From Dactylorhiza incarnata (Eukaryota; Streptophyta; Magnoliopsida; Asparagales; Orchidaceae): 64,000 bases of DNA. The notes beneath the pieces were generated by a model, which was not told where the DNA came from, did not search any database, and saw nothing but the letters and a program-made list of their open reading frames with translations. The translations under genes and the position numbers were made by a program. The stretch lies in contig JAWHQI010000618.1 of assembly GCA_033032865.1 (NCBI GenBank), positions 62,001 through 126,000 of the forward strand, written 5' to 3'. Positions 53,561 to 63,023 of the stretch are shown here, one piece after another. Numbering within the stretch: position 1 is the stretch's first letter; every line of letters begins with the position of its first letter.

Positions 53561-55091
53561 CTCATGGATGAACTGCATAGTTATGTGCGCCCAATTTTCC
53601 CTGAACATCTCCTAGTGTGTGGAGCGAAGCCACGCCCAAAATGGTGTCGATGCCGCCCAGACTAAAAGCATAGAAGTCCATCGTCACGGAGCAGGAGCCT
53701 ACTGAGAGAGACACGGAAGGGCAACGACCTTTGGTCGGCCACCGCCGCCTATCGCCAAGGCAGAACGTGAAGCCCGGGGAGGGGTCGGTCGGAAGCTGGA
53801 GCTGCAGGGCTAGTTGCTCTGAGATGAAATTGTGGCTCACACTTGTCCACCATAACGATGATCGGACGATCCTGAATCGTCTCGGGGAGCTTCATAGTCC
53901 GGGGGACGAAAATCCCTCCCACCGGAAAACAAGGAAGCTCCAAGTGGTGAAAGGTGGCCATGGAGGCGCCCGAGGTGTTGTCCTCTGGGGAGGGCTCGAG
54001 GGCCTCAAAATCGTCCAGAGTGACCTCGGGGTCAAAGTTGCTGAAGATGACGTGGAACTCCTTCACAGGGCAGTCATGGTTGGGGTCGTATGGTTGACGA
54101 CACCGGAAGCACAAGCCCTTGTTGCGGAGCTCGTTGTAGTCGTTGTTGGAGAGACGCTGTGCGGCTCAGGTAGTTACCCCCGTGCGGGACCCGTGGAGGA
54201 GGAGCCTTGGCGAGTTGCGGCCATGGTGGTCCCGGGGTGTGGTGGCCGGAGGAAGGCGCCTGCGGCCGAGGAGACAGGTCAACCTCTACCAAGCGGGCCA
54301 TGTCAAGGGCGTCAGAGACCGTCCGCGGATGATGCGTGCGAAGACGGGAGTGGATGTGCGGGAGCAAGCCTTGCATAAAAAACCCTAGATAGTGATCGGG
54401 CGGAAGGCTGGGAACATGTGTCACTAAGGCGACAAACTCATCAATATAATCGTCAAGGCCGGCTGTTTGTCGAACGCCGCAAAGACGTTCGATGGCGGAG
54501 CCGGAATAGTGGGTATCATACCACTGAATCATCTCTTGTTTGAGCTCGCTCTAAGAGAGAGAGGGGTTGGACTGACGGAGCCACTAAGCCCAATGCAGCG
54601 CGGATCCATCGAGACCGACAATGGAGGTAGCCACCTTTTTCGTGTTCGGGGTGAGATTGAGGTTGAAATATCCAGCACATCAGGTCGACGCCAGCGAAGG
54701 ATGGAATGTCCATGGCAAGGGAGGAACAACCCGATGGAGGTGGGTATTGTTGTTCCGGCAGCAGGAGGGGCGGCAAAGCACCGAGAATGGATCCTCCGTT
54801 TGAAGGAGAATCGGAGTCGGAGGTGGCGGCGGCGGATGTTTGGAGGTGGTCGAGCTTGGAGTTGATGTTGAGGAGCGTTGCTTGCAAGGAGGTGAGGAGT
54901 TGGTCATGAGCATCCAGGCGGCGGCTGAGGGAGTCATCCAGGCCGTCCACGGCGGGATCTGGATGGAGCCGAGTGGAAGGGATCATGGACGAAGAAGCGA
55001 TGTTGCGATTGGGATCGGGAAGCCGCGGTGGCGTCCGAGCGAAGCAACGATTGGGATGGAAAGGAGTCGGGCGGAAGATGGTCGGGCACAA
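53561..55091 (-). pseudogene. Element J gag and protease
   Basis: Minus strand: LDDSLSRRLDAHDQLLTSLQ (N-terminal coiled part), IQWYDTHYSGSAIERLCGVR, DDYIDEFVALVTHVPSLPPD (gag core), CFRCRQPYDPNHDCPVKEFH (knuckle-like; CX2CX6HXC spacing rather than classical CCHC), then protease-like FISEQLALQLQLPTD and GGIDTILGVASLHTLGDVQ. The catalytic DSG segment is damaged near 53840. Confidence 0.75.
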
Positions 55092-55400
55092 CAGCGATAG
55101 CTGAATCGGGAAGCAGCGATCGGGATCAGAAGCAGCGATCGGGATCAGAAGCAGCGATTGGGATTGAGATCAAAAGCAGCGATTGGGATTAGAAGCAGTG
55201 ATCGGGATCGGAAGCGGGATCGGAAGGAGCCGGGCGGGAGTCGTTCGTGCTTAACAACGATAGCGTATGCGTTGCCTGTTCGAGCGCGACGACCGCAACA
55301 GCGGGGAGCGGGCGGAAGGCGCCCGGGCGACGCAACAGAGAGCGCATGGGCAGTGATATAACCGGCGGCTTTAGTGGGCGGTAGGGCAGGTCAGACCAAA

Positions 55401-55572
55401 TATTACGATTCCCGGGAGGAATTCGGAAGGGGAAGGGCCGGCGATGGTGAGGGAGAAGAGAGACATTAGGGTTGAGGGGAAACTTAGGGAGCAACACTAA
55501 TTCTTAGCATTCATCCAGGATAACCCTAAACGAGAACATACACCTCCCCTTATAACAGCGGGGTGCGAATAA
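55401..55572 (-). repeat. 5' LTR of element J, with primer site on its left
   Basis: Homologous to 50314-50486. Left of it the minus strand reads TTTGGTCTGACCTGCCC (about 55385-55401), the same primer motif as I and K. The J leader (about 55092-55384) has a GCAGCGATYGGGATYRGAA minisatellite at 55110-55215. Confidence 0.6.
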
Positions 55573-55735
55573 TGAAAGTCTGGTGTGCAAATAGTAAAAA
55601 CATAATCAACTCGAAACGTAAATATTGAAATAGAAGTAGTTCCGGCGGCTTCCGCTAACGTCATTGGGCTACGACCCGACACCTTCTTGCGCGTTTAGAC
55701 CCTCCACGGCGTTGCCTCGCGCACATATGTATCAT
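55573..55735 (-). pseudogene. Residual pol C-terminus of a second, tandem J copy
   Basis: The minus strand encodes EATPWRV, a stop, TRKKVSGRSPMTLAEAAGTT, matching 50487-50640 of J. It lies outside J's 5' LTR, where flanking DNA would be expected. Homology fades near 55735. Confidence 0.6.
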
Positions 55736-56129
55736 CCCGCCTCGACGTCTTCCATTCGGATCCCCTCAAGCGCGTTGCTTCGACCCCGTCGACCCTCCAG
55801 CACCATCTTTTGCACTACATCGACCCTCCAACGTCGGCCCTCAAATGCTTCCTTTTGCTTCCAGTGGCCTTCCAGCTCATCCTTCCGCATTCCATAGGCC
55901 CTCCTGCGGTTTCTGCAGCTTTCTGGCATCCCTTCGATGCCTCCTCCCGTGCCCCTCAAGCAGCACCCCGCCCAGCGCCGACTATTTTAGCGGCCTTGGC
56001 GCTGCTTCCTGCGCTTTGTCATCGCCCACCGGCCCCGGCCTTGCCTTTCCCTCCCACCGCCACACTCCATTCAGCCCCGTAGCTGTCGTCTCCCTTTGGC
56101 CCCGCCGTTCCATTCCCCAGACACGTTAA
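55736..56129 (+). other. Element I leader, 3' portion
   Basis: C-rich sequence with CGACCCTCCA-type words and no recognised protein; continues the leader begun at 50164-50313 left of J. Confidence 0.55.
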
Positions 56130-57201
56130 ATGACCCTCCACGATGATAAGGATGCCTTCGCCATTTCCTTCTCAGACACCCATCGCTTGGATCAAATTAA
56201 AGCATGTCTTGAGGATCTCACTCTCCTCCTTCGAGAGCTCGCATCCACTGTGTTAAACCACCCACCGGCCCCTCCGCCACCACCGCCGCAACCCCCTCAG
56301 CCCGTCCTGGTCTGCATGAGGTATCTCCATCCCTCTATGGACATTCACCCGGCCTATCTCCGTCGAATCGAGATCCCTGTGTTCGCGACATCGACCCCTT
56401 GGTTAGATCGCCCGCGTCGAACAGTTCTTCGACTTTCAGTCCACCCCCACCAACCAGAAGGTCCCCCTGGCCACTGTCTATATGGAGGTTATACGTTCCA
56501 TTGGGTGCGTTGGATGCGCTAGTAGGTTCCTGACCTTTCCTGGTCCACATTTTGAGGAACTCCTCCGCCACTATGACGGACGCCAGGCGGGCAATGCCTA
56601 CGAGCACCTCAACTTCGAGCTCCAGTCCGACATCGTGGCCACCTACATTGACGAGTTCATCGAGGTCGCCACGCACGTACCTGGACTATCCCTCGACCAT
56701 TACCTAGAGTACTTCCTTGGGGGTCTACAACCCCACTTTCGGGCGCCCCTTCGGGTCCACAATCTGATGACACTTTCCCGCGCCATGGAGCAAGCTCGTT
56801 GCCTCAACGAAGAACTCTACACAGCCTAGACATCCTCCTCATCCCACTCACCCCACCAGCCGCAGCCACTTCCGTCGTTGTCACTGAAATCTCGACCGCC
56901 TCTTCCCCGCTTGGATCACCTACCCCCGCTGCTAGGCCCGCCTCCGCCGCCATAAGTTCCGCAAGCCCCGCCTCCACCGACACCCTGGCGACCCCACCGC
57001 TTATCTCACGAGCAGCACCTTGAGCTTCGCCGCATGGGCCTTGACAGTTGTACTCGCTCACCCACGTCTGCGTTTTCAAAGACTTGTGCGTGCTAATTGG
57101 ATCTAAAGATGACGGTCCTGACTTCGGAGACTTGGATCCTCTGACACTCGCGGATGATCCCTACGAACTCTGAAGGACAAGATCGTTTTTCGAAAGGGGA
57201 G
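56130..57201 (+). pseudogene. Element I gag and residual pol tail
   Basis: From about 56130: MTLHDDKDAFAISFSDTHRL, LEDLTLLLRELASTVLN, a Pro-rich run, then with a frameshift FEELLRHYDGRQAGNAYEHL, FELQSDIVATYIDEFIEVAT and THVPGLSLDHYLEYFLGGLQ (Ty3 gag core). After ELYTA the frame is lost, and only degraded knuckle-like and tail sequence lies before the purine tract. Protease, RT, RNase H and integrase are absent. Confidence 0.72.
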
Positions 57202-57437
57202 TGTTAATACAGATACGGCCATATGTAGCCCTAAGGGGCATTATCGTAATTTGTATGTCTCACTCTCCTATATAAGAGAGTGGTAGTGTCTCTTATTTTG
57301 CATCATTGAGATCTTGTGAGTGTTAGTCTCTCCTAGGTGAGAGGGGCTCTTGGAGGAAACCGACTCCCTCAAGATAATTGTATCCCTCGTTTGCGTTCAA
57401 TCATATAATTTCAGTACTTGATAGTAAGCAACGATCA
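57202..57437 (+). repeat. 3' LTR of element I
   Basis: TGTTAATACAGATACGG to AGCAACGATCA, preceded by GAAAGGGGAG. Contains TATATAAG near 57271. Confidence 0.75.
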
Positions 57438-57442
57438 AAGTA

Positions 57443-57799
57443 AGAGTACTAACAAATGAAAGATTCAATGGAAAGCATGGAACATATCGAACAAAGGATA
57501 GTTAGAGACCATCATATGAGATAACCCAGCCAATACCTTTATTAGAAGTTGCTGCATCATATACTAAGGTTACATTGGGTAGTAATGAGGATGGGCATAA
57601 ATTGGAGAATGTACTCTTCTCTCCCGTCACATAACCTAACTATTTGTAGTAAAAATGTATGTGTTAATGTGAGTGGTTGTTGAAAGAGATGACAATGGTT
57701 CACAAAGGCTCGGACTGGCCCTGAAGGATTATAAGGAATTGTGTATACTGATCCCACTCGTCCCTAGAAATAGGTATATGTGATGAACTTGTCTCACTC
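57443..57799 (-). other. Unassigned flank with a possible LINE RNase H relic
   Basis: The minus strand around 57500-57610 can be read LVYDAATSNKGIGWVISYDG, resembling the start of an RNase H domain in plant L1-type LINEs. No other LINE motif was seen, so the assignment is weak. The rest shows nothing recognisable. Confidence 0.3.
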
Positions 57800-57850
57800 T
57801 TTGTTCTTGGAAGAAAACAATGAATTGTGCGTACCAAGCATACTCATCCC
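57800..57850 (+). pseudogene. Copia L RT fragment, left of element K
   Basis: Encodes MNCAYQAYSS, which reads directly into LFVKRNAEKVAIL on the far side of K (63024 on). Confidence 0.6.
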
Positions 57851-57977
57851 TGTTCGCACCCCACTACTATAAGGGGCAGCGCTTGTGCTCGGTTTTGGAC
57901 ATCTTGGATGAATGTGTGTTTTCCCTCCACTCTTTCCCTAACCCTAATCTTCCCCCTCTCTCCCCCTCCCGCTCCCG

Positions 57978-58025
<48 letters not shown>

Positions 58026-58078
58026 TCTCTCCCCGTAATCGGCCGACCCCCCCTTCCTCCACCGCCGGGTTCGTATCA
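57851..58078 (+). repeat. 5' LTR of element K
   Basis: TATAAGGGG at about 57870, then a long (CT)n run (57980-58030) and a short C-run. Matches 62795-63023. Confidence 0.88.
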
Positions 58079-58096
58079 AACTGGTCCGACCTGCCC
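58079..58096 (+). promoter_or_regulatory. Primer-binding site of element K (tRNA-Tyr-like)
   Basis: AACTGGTCCGACCTGCCC, immediately after the LTR end GTATCA. Confidence 0.6.
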
Positions 58097-58370
58097 TTTT
58101 CGCCCGCCGCCCGCCGCCGGAGAAATCGTTTCCCTGTTGTGCCGCCTCCGTGTTATTTCAGCGACCCGCGCACCGCGCCTTCGTGCGATCCAACACCGCT
58201 GCCTCTGAGCGATCCCGCACCGCGCTGCCTCCGTAACCGCGCGCCTTCAGCGATCCATCGAGCGCGACCGACCGACCGCGCGCTGTCAGCGCCCACCAAC
58301 CGCGCCCCGTCTGCCGCTGCATCCAGGCCGCTTCAGGCCTCCAGCGCCGCGACCTTTCTCTCCGTCTTCC
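58097..58370 (+). other. Element K leader
   Basis: GC-rich, CGCGCC/CCGCGC words; open frames with no recognised domain. Confidence 0.5.
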
Positions 58371-59400
58371 ATGGCTCCGGCGACTCGATTGCACCCCGAC
58401 GTTTCTGGTGCCGATAGCCCCGACGACGCCGTCCAATGTCGCCTCGACGCCTAAGAGGCCCTCGTGGCTTCCATGCATGCCTCCCTTGTCGCCCTTCATG
58501 CCAAGATTGATGCCCTCCAACCCACTGCCACCTCCCCCGCCAGCGGTTCTGCGGGCACGTCCACCGGCTCGTCCAGCCTCGGCGCGGCACCCCTTCCGCA
58601 CAACGGAGATTCCGCGGCTCCGTTCCCTCCGGGCCGTCCATCCCTCTCCCTGGACCTTCCCACCTTCGCCGGTGTGGACCCGATGGGGGTGGATTGCCAA
58701 GGCAGAGCAGTACTTCGACCTCCACCATACTCCCGAGCAGGACAAGGTCTCTACCGCCGTCGTGGGACTCAACGGCTCTGCCCTTCATTGAGCCTGGTGG
58801 CTCCGACAGTCCAATCCGACTATCTCTTGGCCGGAGATCAAACAGGAGATGATCCGCCGCTATGACAGCCGATATTCCGGATCCGCCATCGAACGAATGT
58901 GTGGGGTGCGCCAAACGGCACATTGGATGATTACATCGATGAGTTCGTGGCCCTCGCCACCCATGTTCCGGGCCTACCACCGGATCATTACCTCGGCTTC
59001 TTCATGCAGGGCCTTAAGCCCAACATCCGGTCCCGACTCCGCACCCATCACCCCCGAACGATTTCCGAGGCCATGGCGGCCCGCTACTCCGGAACCACAA
59101 GCCCCTCGGCCCCCTCCCGGCAACTGTCCAGGCCCTCCACAACGTTTCTTCAACCGCAAGTTCGACGACCTCCGCCGCAAAGGACTATGTTTCTGATGTC
59201 GTCAGCCCTACTCCCCTACCCACGTCTGCGCGGTCAATGAATTCCACGCCATCATCGACGACTTTGAACTGAAGATTACTTTGGCGGATTTTGAGGACCT
59301 CGAGATCACTGCGGAGGCCTCCACTGAGTCCGCCGCCGACGCCGGCCTTCACCATTTGGAGCTCCCATATTTTTCCCTGGCGGCATTTCAGGGCCCCAAA
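58371..59400 (+). pseudogene. Element K gag
   Basis: Encodes MAPATRLHPDVSGADSPDDA, a stop, EALVASMHASLVALHAKIDA, PSLSLDLPTFAGVDPMG, then with frameshifts MIRRYDSRYSGSAIERMCGV, LDDYIDEFVALATHVPGLPP and DHYLGFFMQGLKPNIRSRLR. The knuckle region (CFCRQPYSPTHVC, about 59190) is degenerate. A gag homologous to J's. Confidence 0.8.
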
Positions 59401-61200
59401 CCATGAAGTTGACAGGCAAGTTGGGCGACCGCCACATCGTCATCATGGTGGACAGCGGGGCAAGCCACAATTTTCTCTCCTCTCAACTGGCCTTGGCGGG
59501 ATCGACGCCATCTTGGGCGTTGCGCGGCTATGCACGTTGGGCGACGTGCGGGTCAACTGGGAAAATATGACGATGCGTTTCTTCCAGAACGGCCGGGAGT
59601 GCTGCCTTGTGGGGGATGCCACACTACTTCGTTCCCCCGTCTCCTTCCGCACGATTCAGAGGATTTCAGACGTCGATTTTTCGACTTGGCTCTGGTCCAT
59701 CTCGGACGCCGCGCCGCCGACCTCATCACCACCTCCGGCCCTACAGGCCCTCCTATCTGAGTTTGCGGATCTTTTTGCTGCACCATCCGGGTTGCTGCCG
59801 ACTCGGCCACACGATCATGCCATTCCTCTTCAGCCCGGCGTGTCCGCGGTCTCGGTCCGACCTTACCGTTACGGGCACGTGCAAAAGGACGAGATCGAGA
59901 GGCTTGTACGCGACATATTGATGGGGGGCTCATCCGCCCTAGTGCAAGCCCCTTTTCCAGCCCATTCCTCTTGGTCAGAAAAAAGGACGGCAGCTGGCGT
60001 TTCTGTGTGGACTATCGGGAGCTCAACAAAGCCACCGTCCCAGACAAGTACCCGATTCCGGTGATTCAGGAGCTTTTTGATGAGCTCCACGACGCGACCA
60101 TTTTCACCAAGCTGGACCTCTGTGCTGGCTACCATCAGATTCTCGTTCGGCCGGACGACGTCGCCAAGAAGGCCTTCCGGACCCATGACGGCCACTACGA
60201 GTTCCTGTTTATGCCTTTCGGCCTAACCAATGCACCAGCCACCTTTCAGGCCACGATGAACAACATTTTTTGCCTGGTACTTCGTCAGCACGTACTTGTT
60301 TTTTTGTATGACATATTGATCTACAGTTCTTCTTGGCAGGAGCACCTCAAGCACGTTCGCCAGACGTTGGCCACTTTACGACGTCACCACCTTAAACTCC
60401 ACCCCATAAAGTGTTCATTTGGGGTTCCAGAGGTATGCTATCTGGGACACACCATCTCTGCTGCGGGGGTCGCGATGGACAGCGACAAGATCGAGGCGGT
60501 CCTCCAGTGGACGACACCATCATCTCTCCGCGATGTCCGCGGGTTCTTGGGACTGACAGGGTACTATCGTCGGTTCATTCAGGGGTTTACGACACGTTGG
60601 CCCGACCCCTCACCCAGCTCTTGAAGAAGTCTGCCGAAGGTCCCTTCGAGTGGTCGGCGGCGGCCTCCGCCGCTTTTATCGCTCTGCAGCAGGCCTTGGT
60701 CCGCGCTCCGATGTTAGCCATGCCGGATTTCTCCCAGCCCTTCCTCGTAGAGTGCGACGCGTCGGGCGTCTGTGGGGGAGCCGTATTTATGCAGGCCGGC
60801 CACCCTGTGGCCTATTTCAGCCGCGCTTTTTCTGACACAATCTGCAGCCGCGCTTTTTCTGACACAATCTGCAGTCGCACTTTTTCTGACACAATCTGCA
60901 GCCGCTCTGCCTACGAGAACGAGCTCATGGGCCTTTTCCTCGCAGTTCAGCACTGGCGAACATACCTCCTGGGTCGACGGTTCTTGGTCCTCACCGACCA
61001 CCACAGCCTCCGCTATCTCCTACATCAGAAGATTGCTACGCCCGCTCAACAAGTGTGGGTGGCCAAGCTACTAGGCTACGACTTCAGCTTTGAGTTTCGG
61101 CCAGGGAAGGCAAATCGCGCGGCCGACGACCTCTCTCGCAACCCCATACTTGCGTCCATCTCCCGCCCGGTTTGGGAGGATGCGGATACCCTCCAACGGG
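59401..61200 (+). pseudogene. Element K protease, RT and RNase H
   Basis: Protease VMVDSGASHNFLSSQLAL (about 59445) is followed by a deletion before GGIDAILGVARLCTLGDVRV. RT is open from about 59971 to 60624: [40 protein letters not shown] (motif A Asp), [20 protein letters not shown], and HVLVFLYDILIYSSSW, where the first Asp of the usual FFDDILIY is Tyr. RNase H (FLVECDASGVCGGAVFMQAG) contains a triplicated 9-residue segment, SRAFSDTIC. Confidence 0.83.
60819..60899 (+). repeat. 27-bp in-frame triplication in element K RNase H
   Basis: Units 60819-60845, 60846-60872 and 60873-60899, each AGCCGCGCTTTTTCTGACAC plus AATCTGC with minor changes. They add 18 residues against J and keep the frame. 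Confidence 0.9.
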
Positions 61201-62730
61201 AAGTAGAAGCTGACCCGACGCTCAATAGGATCCGGATAGCACTCCTCGCGGACGCCACAGCCCGCCACCTTACTCCTTGGTTGACGGACGCCTCCTCTTC
61301 AAGGGCCGCCTCGTACTCGTCCCTTCCTCCCCGAGCATTCCTCTGTTGTTGGCCGAGTTCCATGCTTCCCCAACGGGGGGACACGCTGGTGCTTACCAGA
61401 CGTACCAACGACGCCTCACATGTTCCGACAGGTCAAGGCCTTCGTGGCCGCCTGCCTCACCTGCCAGAAGGCCAAGTACGAAGCCATGTTTCTAGGTGGC
61501 CTACTTCAGCCCCTCCCGATTCCCGACCGCGTTTGGGACGACGTCGCCATGGATTTCATCACACGACTGCCCCGATCACAGGGACACGTCTGTATCTTGG
61601 TCGTGGTGGACCGGTTCTCGAAGTATGCTCATTTCATTCCCCTTCGCCACCCATACACTGCAGCCACAGTCGCTGACAACTTCATTCAGGGGGTCGTGCG
61701 CCTCCACGGGTTTCCTCGGTCGATCGTGAGCGACCGCGACCCGCTTTTCTTGAATACCTTTTGGACTACATTGTTCCGCTTATAGGGCACCCGTCTTCGC
61801 ATGAGCACGACGCACATCCGCAGACCGACGACCAATCAGAGGTCCTCAACCGGTGTCTGGAGACGTACCTCCGCTGCTACGTGGGGGAGCAGCCTCGCAG
61901 TTGGGCCAAGTGGCTCGGGTGGGCAGAGTACTCTTACATCACCGCCTACCACCAGGTGTCCGACACTACCCCATTTGAGGCCGTTTATGGCCGCCCGCCT
62001 CCGTCTATTGTCCGCCACCTTCCAGGGGAATGCCAGGTGGAGAGTCTGGCCACCGCTCTCCGCGACAGGGACACCATTCTGGATCAATTGAAGCACCACC
62101 TACGCCGAGCCCAACAGAAGATGGTTTCCTTCGCCAGCAGGAAATGGCGGGACCTCACTTTCGAGGTAGGAGAGAAGATTTTCATTAAAATCCACCCCTA
62201 CCGACAGCTTTCGGTGGCCCGCCGACCATGTCCGAAATTGGCGCCTCGATTATTTGGGCCTTTCGAGATCCTCGCCCTCATAGGGGCGGTCGCTTACCGC
62301 CTCCGCCTCCGCCTCCCAACCGGTAGCCGCATTCATCCGATCTTCCATGTATCGCAGCTACGACGCATGGTTGGCGAGCACACCACCACAGATCACATTT
62401 CGGCCGACTTCGACTTCGCAGGGGAGGCACCCTACTATCCCGCCTTGATCCTCGATTGTAGATGCCGCACCCCGGGGGCCATACATCGGAGGAGGTCCTT
62501 GTGGCTTGGACCGGGCGGGCCGATTCGGACGCGACGTAGCTGCCCCAGGATGACTTCCGCCGCCAGTTCGCCGATTACTGGCTTGAGGACAAGACACATT
62601 TCCCAGATGGTGGCATTGATACGGAGCTGCACGACGCCGAGCCTCCATGGCGAGTTTACATGCGTCGGGCGCGTATACCGGACGGTCCCACCGAGCCCGC
62701 GGAGCAGATTGCGACCTAGCCGATATCGTA
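61201..62730 (+). pseudogene. Element K integrase and chromodomain-like tail
   Basis: FHASPTGGHAGAYQTYQR and VAACLTCQKAKYE (zinc part), VWDDVAMDFITRLPRSQGHV (first Asp), IVSDRDPLFLNTFW (second Asp), a stop and frame change near 61785, QTDDQSEVLNRCLETYLRCY (Glu), then [20 protein letters not shown] and KLAPRLFGPFEILALIGAVA. A chromodomain-like tail follows (VLVAWTGRADSDAT, DFRRQFADYWLEDKTHFPDG), ending EPPWRVYMRRARIPDGP. Confidence 0.83.
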
Positions 62731-62794
62731 TCATTTATTTTCAGCATTTATGTTTTATTTCAGTTTTAATTTTTCGGCGGTTTATTCGCATCGC

Positions 62795-62916
62795 TGTTCG
62801 CACCCCACTACTATAAGGGGCAGCGCTTGTCTCGGTTTTGGACATTTTGGATGAATGTGTGTTTCCCTCCTCTCTTTCCCTAACCCTAATCTTCCCCCTC
62901 TCTCTCACTCCCCTTC

Positions 62917-62947
<31 letters not shown>

Positions 62948-62971
62948 TCTCTCTCCGTAATCGGACGACCC

Positions 62972-63005
<34 letters not shown>

Positions 63006-63023
63006 ACTGCCGGGTTCGTATCA
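62795..63023 (+). repeat. 3' LTR of element K
   Basis: Same ends and TATAAGGGG as the 5' LTR, with (CT)n near 62915-62957 and a C-run of about 30 from 62970. Confidence 0.88.

Larger units (their letters stand above)
50314..55572 (-). mobile_element. Ty3-type element J, decayed, nested in element I
   Basis: LTR-like repeats 50314-50486 and 55401-55572. On the minus strand each starts near TATTYGCACYC, has TTATAAGGGG and ends GGGAATCGTAATA. The interior runs gag, knuckle, protease, RT, RNase H, integrase, tail on the minus strand, with many frameshifts. Homology continues past the right LTR (55573 to about 55735) into a second copy of J's own pol C-terminus, so a second J copy once lay in tandem. 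Relative of K. Confidence 0.75.
49897..57437 (+). mobile_element. Ty3-type element I (deleted pol, host of J)
   Basis: LTRs 49897-50146 (250 bp) and 57202-57437 (236 bp), homologous throughout; purine tract GAAAGGGGAG precedes the second. AAGTA occurs at 49894-49898 and 57438-57442, a possible target duplication if the first LTR has lost its initial TGT. The interior keeps a leader, gag and a short tail; protease to integrase are missing. Element J sits in its leader. Confidence 0.75.
57851..63023 (+). mobile_element. Ty3-type element K, nested in Copia L
   Basis: LTRs 57851-58078 (228 bp) and 62795-63023 (229 bp), TGTTCGCACCCC to GGTTCGTATCA. Primer-like site AACTGGTCCGACCTGCCC at 58079-58096. 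Full Ty3 order, gag to integrase, with frameshifts. L's reading frame joins across K (YQAYSS/LFVKR), but no clean target duplication is visible (ATCCC left, CTCTT right). Same family as J. Confidence 0.85.

Noticed and set aside
53731..54378. Plus-strand open frame of 215 codons
   Set aside because: Shadow of element J gag-protease on the opposite strand.
57820..58417. Open frames across the Copia L/element K junction
   Set aside because: They run from the L RT fragment into the (CT)n of K's LTR; chance continuity.
58158..58980. Minus-strand open frames of over 200 codons
   Set aside because: Antisense shadows of the GC-rich element K leader and gag.
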